A stretch of DNA of 64,000 nt, taken from NCBI RefSeq assembly GCF_007828955.1, contig NZ_VIVR01000001.1, positions 3,906,001-3,970,000 of the forward strand. Direction: 5' to 3'. This DNA comes from Kitasatospora atroaurantiaca (GTDB lineage: Bacteria > Actinomycetota > Actinomycetes > Streptomycetales > Streptomycetaceae). Made by a program: the position numbers and the translations under genes. How positions within the stretch are numbered: position 1 is the first letter of the stretch; every line of letters starts with the position of its first letter. The notes below the pieces were generated by a model. That model did no database searches and was not told the origin of the DNA. It saw only the letters and a program-made list of their open reading frames with translations. Shown one piece after another: positions 1 to 9,230 of the stretch.

Positions 1-997
1 AGGACACCCGGCCGTCCAGCTCGAAGCGCCGGGTGCGCGGCTTGCCGATGTCGTGCAGCAGCGCGGCCAGCCGCAGGGTCAGGTCCGGGCCGTCCTGCTC
101 CAGGGCGATGGCCTGCTCGAGGACGGTGAGCGAGTGCTCGTAGACGTCCTTGTGGCGGTGGTGCTCGTCGCTCTCCAGCCGCAGCGCGGGCAGCTCCGGC
201 AGGACGTGGTCGGCGAGGCCGGTGTCGACCAGCAGCCGCAGTCCCTTCACCGGGTGGTCCGCGAGCAGCAGCTTGTTCAGCTCGGCCTGCACCCGCTCGG
301 CGGAGACGATGGTGATCCGCTCGGCCATCGCGGTCATCGCCACGACCACCTCGGGGACCGGGGTGAAGTCCAGCTGAGCGGCGAAGCGCGCGGCCCGCAT
401 CATCCGCAGCGGGTCGTCGGAGAAGGACTCCTCCGGGGTCGCCGGCGTCCGCAGCACGCGCGCCTCGAGATCGTCCAGGCCGTGGTGCGGGTCGACGAAG
501 CCGCGTCCGGGCAGGTCGACGGCCATCGCGTTGACGGTGAAGTCACGGCGGACCAGGTCCTGCTCGATGGTGTCGCCGTACGTCACCTCGGGCTTGCGCG
601 AGGTGCGGTCGTACGCCTCGGAGCGGTACGTGGTGATCTCGATCAGGAAGCTGCCGTCGGACGTGTCCTTGCGGGCGCCCACCGTGCCGAAGGCGATACC
701 GACGTCCCAGACCGCGTCGGCCCAGCCGCGGACCAGCTTGAGCACCTGCTCGGGGCGGGCGTCGGTGGTGAAGTCGAGGTCGTTGCCGAGCCGGCCCAGC
801 AGCGCGTCGCGCACCGAGCCGCCGACCAGGGCCAGCCGGTGGCCGGCCGCCTGGAAGCGGCGGGCGATCTCGTCGGCGACCGGGGAGACGCGGAGCAGCT
901 CCTGGAGGCCCAGGGCCTGCGCCTCGCTCAACCCTGGGACTGTGGCGGGGGTGGCAGTGCTGGAATGATTGGCGATGGGCTCATTGGCAGTGGACAC
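1..997 (-). CDS. cca: CCA tRNA nucleotidyltransferase (3' end outside window)
   Basis: Adds or repairs the CCA end of tRNAs. About 332 N-terminal residues are visible; the gene runs leftward off the window edge. Residues 59-64 read GGSVRD and are followed by the nucleotidyltransferase metal motif DLD (73-75). An HD phosphohydrolase motif (LLHDIGKP) lies at the window edge, as in the cca/HD family of actinobacteria. The start is set at GTG 997, the upstream-most in-frame start before the protein becomes recognisable; the first 20 or so residues are poorly conserved, so a later start is possible. The gene is divergent from the DUF6049 gene. Confidence 0.93.
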   Translation of the reverse strand, partial: MSTANEPIANHSSTATPATVPGLSEAQALGLQELLRVSPVADEIARRFQAAGHRLALVGGSVRDALLGRLGNDLDFTTDARPEQVLKLVRGWADAVWDVGIAFGTVGARKDTSDGSFLIEITTYRSEAYDRTSRKPEVTYGDTIEQDLVRRDFTVNAMAVDLPGRGFVDPHHGLDDLEARVLRTPATPEESFSDDPLRMMRAARFAAQLDFTPVPEVVVAMTAMAERITIVSAERVQAELNKLLLADHPVKGLRLLVDTGLADHVLPELPALRLESDEHHRHKDVYEHSLTVLEQAIALEQDGPDLTLRLAALLHDIGKPRTRRFELDGRVS

Positions 998-1151
998 GGC
1001 TCACAAGGGTACGTGCCCGGCCTCCCCCGGCGCCCGTCCGTTTTGCTGCGCACAGCTTCCGGCCCGCAACACTGCAAACCTGACAGCCTCGTTACCATGC
1101 CGGGGAGCACTTCTAGCTCGGCGGGGCGGGCCGCTCCGGTCCGGTGCGCTG

Positions 1152-1208
1152 CCCCGGTTCGGCATCGGTGCCTCGGTTCGGCGTCGGTGCCCCGGTTCGG
1201 CGCCGGCC
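1152..1208. repeat. Three tandem 19-bp units in the cca / DUF6049 divergent spacer
   Basis: Three head-to-tail copies of a 19-bp unit (core CGGTTCGGCRTCGGTG) begin at 1152, 1171 and 1190; the third is degenerate at its end. The spacer of about 294 bp separates two divergent genes, so it must hold both promoters. I could not assign promoter boxes with confidence. Confidence 0.55.
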
Positions 1209-1291
1209 GATGGCCGGGCCGTACGGCTGTTCATGCTGTACCTATTCATGAGCTGATCGACCAACGATCGAGAACGGCGAGGGCAAAGCGC

Positions 1292-3763
1292 GTGAGCGAG
1301 CCGGCACGGCACTCGGGGCTGACAGCGTTCGGACGAACCGGACGCACCGGGCGTGTGGTCAAGCGGCTCGCCGCGCTGGCGGCGGGCAGCGCCGTGCTGC
1401 TCTCGGCCGCCCCGCCCGCCCTCGCCGCCGCCCCCGGCCGTACCGGTTTCGCCGAGGCCTCGGCCGACTACCCGGCGTCGGTGGCGATCGACACCGTCAC
1501 CCCGACGGTGGCCGGACAGAACGATCCCATCACGATCACGGGCCGGGTGGTCAACGCCGGCGGCGGCGAGCTCAAATCCGCTCACGCCGCGGTACGGGTC
1601 CCGCTCGGCGGCAAGTCGCTGCGCACCAGGAGCGACATCGCCCTGGTCGCGTCCCGCAACAACCCTTCCACCCAGGACGGGTCCGACCTGCAGAGCCCGC
1701 AGGCCGCCCTCGGTGACATCGGCGCCGGCCAGAGCCGCCCGTTCACCCTCCAGGTCACACCGGCGGACCTCACGATCAGCAAGGCCGGCGTGTACGAGCT
1801 CGCCGTGGACGTCTGGGGCGGCACCGCCGACAACGAGCGCATGCACGCCCTCGGCATCGCCCGTACCTTCCTGCCCTACAACGCCGAGCCGACCTCCAGG
1901 GCGACCCAGGTCGCCACCCTCTGGCCGCTCACCCACACGCCCGAGCTGGTCGCCCAGACCATGCCCGACAACGACCAGATGCCGGTGCTGCGCGACGACG
2001 GCCTGGCCGCCGAGCTGGCGCCCGAGGGGCGGCTCTACAAGCTGGTCACGATCGGCAGCACGCTGCCGGGGCTGACCTGGGTGGTCGACCCGGACCTGCT
2101 GGACACCGTGTACGCGATGACCAAGCCGTACCGGGTGCAGAAGCCGGGGACGGCCGGCGAGTCGGCGAAGGAGGAGAACACCGTCGCGGGCACCGGCAAG
2201 GACGTCGCGACGGCCTGGCTCGCCAAGCTCCGCCAGGCGGTGGCCGCCTCCGGCTCCGAGGTCGTCTCGCTGCCGTACGCCGACCCGGACATCGCTTCGA
2301 TCGCCCACAACGGCGCCGACCTGAACGGTATGGACACCACTCTGCGCAAGGCCGGCACGGCCGGCCAGGTGACCGCCGAGGGCCGGCTCTCGGTGGATGT
2401 CCGGCCCGATGTCGCGTGGCCGTACCAGGGCGCCCTGGACCAGCAGATCGCGGCCACCGCGCGGACCGCGGGGGACACCCTGGTGCTGGTCGACGGCACG
2501 AGCATGCCGGAGCCGGGTTCGCTGCCCTACACCCCCAACTCGGCCCGCTCGATCGGCAACGGCCAGACCGCCGTGGTCGCGGACCACACCGTCTCCGAGC
2601 CCTTCCAGGGCGACCTGAGCACCCAGCAGGCGCAGACGGCGGCGACCCAGCGCTTCCTCGCCGAGACCAAGATGATCACCGAGCAGCGGCCCCAGGACCA
2701 GCGCAACCTGCTCGTCATGCCGCCGCGCGGGCTCACCGTCGGAACCGCCACCGCGCTGGCCGCCGCTCTCGGCGCCGCCCAGAAGGGCGCCTGGATCAAC
2801 CAGGTCAAGCTCGACGCCGTCGCCACCGCCGCGCCCGACCCCGACGCGAACTCCTCGGTGCCCGGCCCGGCCGACTACCCGAACGAGCTGCGCGGCTCGG
2901 AGGTGTCCGGCTCGGCGCTCGGCGATGTGATGGGCATGCAGACCCGGCTGGACCAGCTGATGCGGATCCTCACCCAGCCGCAGCGGGTACGCGGCCCGTT
3001 CAGCGCGGCGATGGTGCGGTCGATGTCCACCGGGTGGCGCGACAAAGCGAGCGCGGGCAACGCGTACCGGGCCGGGGTGCAGGAGTACCTGGACAACCTG
3101 ATCTCCGCGGTCAAGGTCCCGGCCAAGAGCGTCATCACTCTCCCAGGTGACAACGGCACCCTGCTGGTGAGCGTCAAGAACGACCTGAACCAGGCCGTCG
3201 GCAACCTGCAGCTGAGGCTCACCTCGGGCCAGCTGAACCGCCTCGACGTGGTCGGTCTGCCGGAGACGGTGGTGCTCGACGCGACCACCAGCCGCACCCT
3301 GCGCTTCCCGGCCAAGGCGCAGAGCAACGGCCCGGTGCAGATGACCGCGCAGCTCTGGACCACCGGGCCGGACCCCCAGCCGTACGGCAAGGCCGTGTCG
3401 TTCACCGTCGAGGTCACCTCGGTGACCCAGGGCGTGCTGTACGTGATCGGCGGCGGTGTGGTGCTGATCCTGCTCGCCGCGGCGCGCTTCTACCTGCAGC
3501 GCAAGAAGCGGTCCGTCGACCCGGACGACTCGGACCCGGAGGCGGACGCCGACACTGAATCCGGCTCGGACGCGCGCTCGCGCGCGGGCTCGGAGACCGA
3601 CGTCGACTCCGGCTCTCACACCGCCGGGGACGCCGGCTCGGACACTACCGCGGACGCCGTGCCCGGCCCGGTCGACGCCCCCGGAACGGAGGCCGACTCG
3701 GACCCGGAGAGCGCCGCAGATGCCGAGGATCGGGTCGCCGGTGATGAGAAGGTGGGTCACTGA
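1292..3763 (+). CDS. DUF6049 family secreted, membrane-anchored protein
   Basis: About 823 residues. The N-terminus has a basic stretch, then a hydrophobic signal segment ending in an Ala-rich cleavage-like region (about residues 27-50). A large extracytoplasmic region follows, then one transmembrane helix (about 713-733), a basic stop-transfer stretch (QRKKR) and an acidic Asp/Ser/Glu tail of about 80 residues. The architecture and position beside murJ match the DUF6049 protein of Streptomyces. A role in envelope biology is inferred from the neighbours only; the molecular function is unknown. The start GTG 1292 follows a GAGGG-like ribosome site; the longer open frame upstream has no such support. 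Confidence 0.85.
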   Translation: MSEPARHSGLTAFGRTGRTGRVVKRLAALAAGSAVLLSAAPPALAAAPGRTGFAEASADYPASVAIDTVTPTVAGQNDPITITGRVVNAGGGELKSAHAAVRVPLGGKSLRTRSDIALVASRNNPSTQDGSDLQSPQAALGDIGAGQSRPFTLQVTPADLTISKAGVYELAVDVWGGTADNERMHALGIARTFLPYNAEPTSRATQVATLWPLTHTPELVAQTMPDNDQMPVLRDDGLAAELAPEGRLYKLVTIGSTLPGLTWVVDPDLLDTVYAMTKPYRVQKPGTAGESAKEENTVAGTGKDVATAWLAKLRQAVAASGSEVVSLPYADPDIASIAHNGADLNGMDTTLRKAGTAGQVTAEGRLSVDVRPDVAWPYQGALDQQIAATARTAGDTLVLVDGTSMPEPGSLPYTPNSARSIGNGQTAVVADHTVSEPFQGDLSTQQAQTAATQRFLAETKMITEQRPQDQRNLLVMPPRGLTVGTATALAAALGAAQKGAWINQVKLDAVATAAPDPDANSSVPGPADYPNELRGSEVSGSALGDVMGMQTRLDQLMRILTQPQRVRGPFSAAMVRSMSTGWRDKASAGNAYRAGVQEYLDNLISAVKVPAKSVITLPGDNGTLLVSVKNDLNQAVGNLQLRLTSGQLNRLDVVGLPETVVLDATTSRTLRFPAKAQSNGPVQMTAQLWTTGPDPQPYGKAVSFTVEVTSVTQGVLYVIGGGVVLILLAAARFYLQRKKRSVDPDDSDPEADADTESGSDARSRAGSETDVDSGSHTAGDAGSDTTADAVPGPVDAPGTEADSDPESAADAEDRVAGDEKVGH

Positions 3764-3808
3764 GGACGCCCCGCCAGGGCAGCCGATCCCGAGCATCGAA
3801 GAGGTGGC

Positions 3809-6058
3809 ATGAGCGGGCCGCGCGAGGAGCGAGCACAGGGCAGGGGCCAGGGCCGTAGCCAGGCGGACGACCGCGCCGCCGGAGCCGCCCCCACGGGCGG
3901 TCCGCAACCCGCGGACCCCGCACCCGCCGACTGGTACGTGGCGGACACCTACGCGCAGGACCCGTACGCCGCCGACCCCTACGGCAGCTCTGCCGACCAG
4001 GACCCGTACGGCCTGCGGGCGGCGGGACCCGCCGTACCCCCTCAGCCGAACGGCCACCCGGAGGAGCAGCCGAGCGAGCACCCGGAGCCCAGCCTGACCG
4101 CCCCAGCACCCCGCTGGGCCGGCATGGGTACCGGCTCCGACGCCCCCGAGGCCCCCGGCACCGAGCGGGTGCGCGAGGGCTCGCCGTGGAACACCGAGAC
4201 CACCGAGTACGTCGGCGTGGATGCCCTGCTCAGCACCCGGAAGCCGGACGAGCCGTCCGAGAAGCCGCCCTTCGTCCCGCCCATCGAGTTCGACCCGCCG
4301 CTCTCCGAGGAGGAGGCCAACCTTCAGGTGGCGGCCGTGCAGGTGCCCCCGGCGGTCTCCGTGCCGGACGAGCCCGCGCCCGCCGAGCCGGGCACCAACG
4401 GCGGGGGTGGCGCCGGCAAGGTCGCCGGCCTGCTCAACTCCAGCGCGATCATGGCCGCGGGCACCCTGGTCTCCCGGGGCACCGGCTTCCTCCGCACGAT
4501 GGTGATCGCCGCCGCCATCGGCGTCGGCACCATGGGCGACTCGTACAACGCCGCCAACACCCTGCCCACCCTGCTGTACATCCTGATCGGCGGCGGCGCG
4601 CTGAACGCCGTCTTCGTGCCCCAGCTGGTCCGCAGCATGAAGCACGACGAGGACGGTGGCACGGCCTACGCCAACCGCCTGCTGACCCTGGTGATGACGG
4701 GCCTGGCCGGGGTCGCCGCGGTGGCGGTGGTCGCCGCCCCGCTGCTGGTCCAGCTGATCTCGCACTCGCTGATGCGGAACCCGGAGAGCGCCGACACCAC
4801 GGTGGCACTGGCCCGGTACTGCCTGCCGACCATCTTCTTCATGGGCGTCCATGTGGTGATGGGTCAGATTCTCAACGCGCGCGGCCGTTTCGGCGCCATG
4901 ATGTGGACCCCGGTCCTCAACAACATCGTGGTGATCTTCACCTTCGGGATGTACATCTGGGTCTTCGGCACCTTCGAGCACAGCGAGGTCACCCCGGAGA
5001 CCGTCTCGCCCGAGGGCATCCGGCTGCTCGGCATCGGCACCCTGCTCGGCCTCTCCGTCCAGGCGCTGGCGATGATCCCGTACCTGCGGGCCTCCGGCTT
5101 CCACTTCAAGCCCCGCTTCGACTGGCGCGGCCACGGCCTCGGCAAGGCCGCCCGGCTCGCCAAGTGGACCTTCCTCTTCGTCCTCGCCAACCAGGCCGGC
5201 TACCTGGTCGTCACCCAGCTCGCCACCGCCGCCGGCGCGGCCGCAGAGTCCACCGGGCACCTGGGCGTCGGCCTCGCCGCCTACTCCAACGCCCTGCTGA
5301 TCTGGCAGCTGCCGATGGCCGTGATCACCGTCTCGGTGATGAGCGCCGTCCTCCCCCGGCTCTCCCGCTCCGCCGCCGACGCCGACGCCGGAGCCGTCCG
5401 CGACGATCTCTCGTACGGGCTGCGCACCTCGGCCGTCGCGATCGTGCCCTCCGCGTTCCTCTTCCTGGCCCTCGGCCCGGTGATCGGCAGCGCGATCTAC
5501 GGACTCGGCAACGGCGGCGCGGTGGCGCACGGGACGACCGCGGTCGGCTTCATGCTCTCCGCCTTCGCGCTCGGCCTGATCCCGTACTCCGTCCAGTACG
5601 TCCTGCTGCGCGGCTTCTACGCGTACGAGGACACCCGCACCCCGTTCTCCAACACCGTGTGGGTCGCGGTCTGCCAGGCGGGCACCGCGGTGATCTGCTA
5701 CCTGGTCCTTCCCGCCCAGTGGGCGGTGACCGGTATGGCGCTCGGCTACGGCGCTTCCTACGCGGTGGGCGTGGCCGTGGCGGTTCCCAAGCTCAAGGCG
5801 AAGATCGGCGGGCTGGACACCAAGCGGATCGCCAAGACGTACGTCCGGCTCGCCATCGCCTCGGTGCCCGCCGCGGCGGTCGGGATCGGAGCCGCGTTGC
5901 TGGTCAACGGGCAGGTGGAAGGCTGGTCGGGCAGCGTCATCACACTGCTCGTGGCCGGCGGGCTGCAGCTGGCCGTCTTCGTGGTGATCGCCAGGAGGAT
6001 GCGGATCGAGGAGCTCAACGCGATGATCGGGATGGTGCGCAGCCGGCTCGGCCGCTGA
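3809..6058 (+). CDS. murJ: Lipid II flippase MurJ (MviN family)
   Basis: Integral membrane protein that moves lipid II outward across the cytoplasmic membrane for peptidoglycan synthesis. The first 205 or so residues are a disordered Pro/Glu/Tyr-rich cytoplasmic extension typical of actinobacterial MurJ. From about residue 210 the MOP-superfamily core begins (SRGTGFLRTM, then a run of hydrophobic helices to the C-terminus). It starts 45 bp after the DUF6049 gene with a GAGGTGG ribosome site. In mycobacteria the orthologue is fused to a C-terminal pseudokinase; here that part is the separate next gene. Confidence 0.95.
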   Translation: MSGPREERAQGRGQGRSQADDRAAGAAPTGGPQPADPAPADWYVADTYAQDPYAADPYGSSADQDPYGLRAAGPAVPPQPNGHPEEQPSEHPEPSLTAPAPRWAGMGTGSDAPEAPGTERVREGSPWNTETTEYVGVDALLSTRKPDEPSEKPPFVPPIEFDPPLSEEEANLQVAAVQVPPAVSVPDEPAPAEPGTNGGGGAGKVAGLLNSSAIMAAGTLVSRGTGFLRTMVIAAAIGVGTMGDSYNAANTLPTLLYILIGGGALNAVFVPQLVRSMKHDEDGGTAYANRLLTLVMTGLAGVAAVAVVAAPLLVQLISHSLMRNPESADTTVALARYCLPTIFFMGVHVVMGQILNARGRFGAMMWTPVLNNIVVIFTFGMYIWVFGTFEHSEVTPETVSPEGIRLLGIGTLLGLSVQALAMIPYLRASGFHFKPRFDWRGHGLGKAARLAKWTFLFVLANQAGYLVVTQLATAAGAAAESTGHLGVGLAAYSNALLIWQLPMAVITVSVMSAVLPRLSRSAADADAGAVRDDLSYGLRTSAVAIVPSAFLFLALGPVIGSAIYGLGNGGAVAHGTTAVGFMLSAFALGLIPYSVQYVLLRGFYAYEDTRTPFSNTVWVAVCQAGTAVICYLVLPAQWAVTGMALGYGASYAVGVAVAVPKLKAKIGGLDTKRIAKTYVRLAIASVPAAAVGIGAALLVNGQVEGWSGSVITLLVAGGLQLAVFVVIARRMRIEELNAMIGMVRSRLGR

Positions 6059-6348
6059 GCCGTTCTCCCTGCTGCAGACTGACCTGGCGTCAACCAGGAT
6101 CCACCGATGATCTCCCGCTCCCTCAGGTGGCGGACCCCGGGCCGGAGTCGGCGATCGCCGTCGATTCCGGCCCAGCCGCAGGCAGAAGCCCTTGCCGGAC
6201 ACCGGCAGGCAACCAGTCGACCCGCTCAGCGGTCGTACCAGGGGAGGAAAGGTGGGCACAATTGTCCTGGCACGACTCTGCCCCGAGGGGCTGGGCCTCC
6301 TGCCGACTTTCTGGGAACCGGGGCGATACAAGGGGAGGCAGGACCACG

Positions 6349-8463
6349 GTGGCTGATGGCACCAAGGCAGTTGTCGACACGTCCGTGGCGGACGAGGCGG
6401 CACTGGCCATGGCACTCGGAGACATCCCGGACGACACACCGGACGACCAGCCGGGAGACGCCCTGGAGGACACTCCGGGAGATGCTCCGGGGGACACCCC
6501 TGCGGAGAACGCCACCGACGCGGAGAACGCCATGGACGTCGAGGAGGCCACGGGCGCGAAGACGGACCCGGAGGACGCCGCCGCAGCCGAGATCAAGGCC
6601 GCGAGCGACGCCGACCCCGAGACCGAGACCGAGACCGCGACCGGCACCGGCACCGACACCGACACCGACACCGACACCGAAGAGAACGTCGAAGCCGGGG
6701 AAACGGCCGACCCGGAGGAACCCGCCGAGGCGACCGCCCCGCTCTCGGCCACCGAGATCGCCGCCGAGCTGGCCGCCGGAGCCGCCGGACGCGCCGCCGC
6801 CAAGAAGTCCGCCACCCCCGAATCGGCCCCGTCCCCGGCCGCCGGCAAGACCCCGGACAAGGCTCTGGACAAGGCACTGGACAAGCTCGCCCCCGCCGAC
6901 CCGGACACCGGCGCCCTCCCGGTCGTCCTGCCGGCGCCGCTCCGGCACAGCGGCGACAAGATCGCCGGCCGCTACCGCCTGGAGGAGTGCATCACCCAGG
7001 CGGAGACCTTCAGCAGCTGGCGCGCCGTCGACGAGAAGCTCCGCCGCGCCGTCGGCGTCCACCTGCTCGCAGCCGGGCACCAGCGGGCCAAGTCGGTCCT
7101 CGCCGCGGCCAAGGCCGCCGCACTGCTCGGCGACCCGCGCTTCGTGCAGGTCCTCGATGCCGTGCAGGAGGGCGAACTGGTCTACGTCATCCGCGAGTGG
7201 CTCCCCGGCGCCACCGATCTGGCGCAGCTGCTCGCCGACGGGCCCATGGAGCCCTACAACGCCTACCAGATGGCACGTCAGGTCACCGACGCCATCGCCG
7301 CCGCGCACCGCCGCGGCCAGGCCCACCTGCGCCTCACCCCCAGGTGCGTCCTGCGGACCGAGACCGGCCAGTACCGGATCAACGGCATCGCCGTCGAGGC
7401 CGCACTCCGAGGGCTCCCCGACGAGGCCGCCGCCGTTGCCGACACCCGCGCGATCGGCGCCCTGCTGTACGCGGCGCTGACGCACCGTTGGCCGTACCCC
7501 GAGGACCGGTACGACCTCCAGGGGCTGCCCAGGAGCCTCGGCTGTGTGCCCCCCGACCAGGTCAAGGCGGGCGTCCACAAGGGTCTCTCGGAGATCGCCG
7601 CACGTGCCCTGTGCGAGCACCCGCCGCACCACCAGAACCCGATCACCAGCCCCGAGCAGCTGGCCAAGGCGATCGCGCTGATGCCGAAGATCCGTCAGCC
7701 CGAGCCGCCCGCACCGCCCGCCTTCACCCCGCCCCGCTACACCCCGCCCCGGGCCGCACAGACCCGCTCCACCCACTCCCACCCCACCCAGACGCTTCCC
7801 CCCGCCCCGCTCGCCACCGAGGTCCGGCCGCGGCCGCGCCGCCGTATGCGCAGGCTGCTCAAGTGGACCGCCTCGACCGTGGCCCTGGCAGCCATCGGCG
7901 TCGCCTCCTGGCAGCTGGTCACCCACCTGAACGGCTCCAAGGACAAGGCCACCAGCCACCCCGGGACCGTTCAGACCTCCTCGGCGCCGAGCGTCGCAGT
8001 GCCCGGCCACCCGCTCACGATCGCCGGCGTCCAGCAGTTCAACGCGCTCGGGGACGGGCCGGAGCACGCCGAGGAGGCCGCCCGGGCCATCGACGGCGAC
8101 CCCGCGACCGTCTGGCAGACCTCGGCGTACAACGACGACCTCGGCGGCTCCTTCAAGGAAGGCACCGGCCTCCTGGTCGACCTCGGCTCGGTGCAGCAGG
8201 TCGGCTCGGTCCATGTGCAGTTCCTCGGGAACACCAAGGTCGAACTGCGGGCCGCGCCCAAGGACGCAACCGCTCCCCCGGTCAGCAAGTCCGGACTCAA
8301 CAGCCTCGGCACGGCGGTCGCCAAGAACTCGGGCACCGAGGTCGACCTCAACCCCGAGCACCCGCTGACCACGCGCTACCTCTTGATCTGGCTGACCAGC
8401 ATCCCCAAGGATGGGGACGGCCGTTACCGGGGTCAGATCGCCGAGATCAAGGTCACGGGCTGA
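6349..8463 (+). CDS. Membrane pseudokinase of the MurJ locus
   Basis: About 704 residues. An acidic low-complexity N-terminus (about 1-190, with Thr-Glu and Thr-Asp runs) precedes a protein-kinase fold starting near residue 201 (GDKIAGRYRLEE). Key catalytic residues are missing: the VAIK-type lysine region reads VGVHLL, the HRD loop reads HLRLTPR, and the DFG region is not recognisable. A juxtamembrane Arg cluster, one transmembrane helix (about 504-527) and an extracellular discoidin-like domain follow. It corresponds to the pseudokinase and outer domain fused to MurJ in mycobacteria, so it probably scaffolds MurJ regulation with FHA-domain partners (inferred). The 290-bp gap after murJ suggests its own promoter. 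GTG 6349 follows a GGGAGG site. Confidence 0.85.
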   Translation: MADGTKAVVDTSVADEAALAMALGDIPDDTPDDQPGDALEDTPGDAPGDTPAENATDAENAMDVEEATGAKTDPEDAAAAEIKAASDADPETETETATGTGTDTDTDTDTEENVEAGETADPEEPAEATAPLSATEIAAELAAGAAGRAAAKKSATPESAPSPAAGKTPDKALDKALDKLAPADPDTGALPVVLPAPLRHSGDKIAGRYRLEECITQAETFSSWRAVDEKLRRAVGVHLLAAGHQRAKSVLAAAKAAALLGDPRFVQVLDAVQEGELVYVIREWLPGATDLAQLLADGPMEPYNAYQMARQVTDAIAAAHRRGQAHLRLTPRCVLRTETGQYRINGIAVEAALRGLPDEAAAVADTRAIGALLYAALTHRWPYPEDRYDLQGLPRSLGCVPPDQVKAGVHKGLSEIAARALCEHPPHHQNPITSPEQLAKAIALMPKIRQPEPPAPPAFTPPRYTPPRAAQTRSTHSHPTQTLPPAPLATEVRPRPRRRMRRLLKWTASTVALAAIGVASWQLVTHLNGSKDKATSHPGTVQTSSAPSVAVPGHPLTIAGVQQFNALGDGPEHAEEAARAIDGDPATVWQTSAYNDDLGGSFKEGTGLLVDLGSVQQVGSVHVQFLGNTKVELRAAPKDATAPPVSKSGLNSLGTAVAKNSGTEVDLNPEHPLTTRYLLIWLTSIPKDGDGRYRGQIAEIKVTG

Positions 8464-8486
8464 CCCGACCGCGCGAGGGGGTGGAC

Positions 8487-9230
8487 ATGGCGGAGGAGCG
8501 ATCGGACGCCGAGCTGATGGCCCGGCACACCGCCGGTGACCCGGAGGCCTTCGGTGTCCTCGTCCACCGCCACCGCGACCGGCTCTGGGCCGTCGCGCTC
8601 CGCACCCTGGGCGACCGCGAGGAGGCCGCCGACGCCCTGCAGGACGCGCTGGTGTCCGCGTTCCGCGCCGCCCACACCTTCCAGGGGCGGTCGGCCGTCA
8701 CCACCTGGCTGCACCGGATCGTCGTCAACGCCTGCCTCGACCGGGCCCGCCGCGCCGCCGGCCGGCAGGCGGGCTCGCTGGACGAGAACCCGCAGCACCT
8801 GGACTCCGCGCTCGGCAGCGCCGAGCCGACCGAGGCCGTGGTCGTCCGGGCGGAGCTCCAGCGTGAGATCACCGCCTCCCTCGCGACCCTCCCCGTCGAG
8901 CAGCGCGCCGCGCTGGTCCTGGTCGACATGCAGGGGTACGGCGTTGCGGAGGCGGCCGAGCTGCTCGGGGTGCCGGTCGGCACCGTCAAGAGCCGCTGTG
9001 CGCGAGGCCGGGCCAAGCTGCTGCCGCTCGTACGTCACCTGCGGGCGGACGGCGGCACGTCGGTTTCACGTGAAACACCGGACGGCCGTGAAACACCGGA
9101 CGGCGCTGTTTCACGTGAAACAGCACCGCCGCCCCGCGAGCCGGGGAACCCACCCGGCACCCGCGCCGTCCCAGGAGAGGGCTCCAAGCTCCCCCGTCAG
9201 GTCCTGGAAGGAGATGTGACTTCGCGATGA
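8487..9230 (+). CDS. sigM: ECF sigma factor SigM
   Basis: ECF RNA polymerase sigma factor of about 247 residues. Region 2 (from DAELMARHTAGDPEAF through the DALQDALVSAF helix) and region 4 (ending GVPVGTVKSRCARGRAKL) are intact. The short Pro-rich C-terminal tail contains two parS sites, each translated as VSRET. ATG 8487 sits 6 nt after GAGGGG; GTG 8481 overlaps that ribosome site. The stop overlaps the start of the anti-sigma gene by 4 nt (ATGA), so the two are translationally coupled. Placement before trxB-trxA matches the Streptomyces sigM oxidative or cell-wall stress locus. Confidence 0.92.
   Translation: MAEERSDAELMARHTAGDPEAFGVLVHRHRDRLWAVALRTLGDREEAADALQDALVSAFRAAHTFQGRSAVTTWLHRIVVNACLDRARRAAGRQAGSLDENPQHLDSALGSAEPTEAVVVRAELQREITASLATLPVEQRAALVLVDMQGYGVAEAAELLGVPVGTVKSRCARGRAKLLPLVRHLRADGGTSVSRETPDGRETPDGAVSRETAPPPREPGNPPGTRAVPGEGSKLPRQVLEGDVTSR
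9063..9076. promoter_or_regulatory. parS site (perfect)
   Basis: A perfect 14-bp palindrome GTTTCACGTGAAAC, the ParB-binding parS consensus, lies inside the 3' coding part of sigM. Confidence 0.93.
9108..9121. promoter_or_regulatory. parS site (perfect)
   Basis: Second perfect GTTTCACGTGAAAC in the sigM 3' end, 45 bp after the first. A half-site-like GTGAAAC lies between them. Confidence 0.93.

Noticed and set aside
53..1291. Upstream extension of the DUF6049 reading frame
   Set aside because: It runs antisense through cca and lacks a ribosome site; the signal peptide fixes the true start near 1292.
1001..6439. Very long open frame on the minus strand across murJ and the DUF6049 gene
   Set aside because: It is antisense to two clear genes; the translation is Arg/Gly/His-rich low complexity, as expected of shadow frames in GC-rich DNA.
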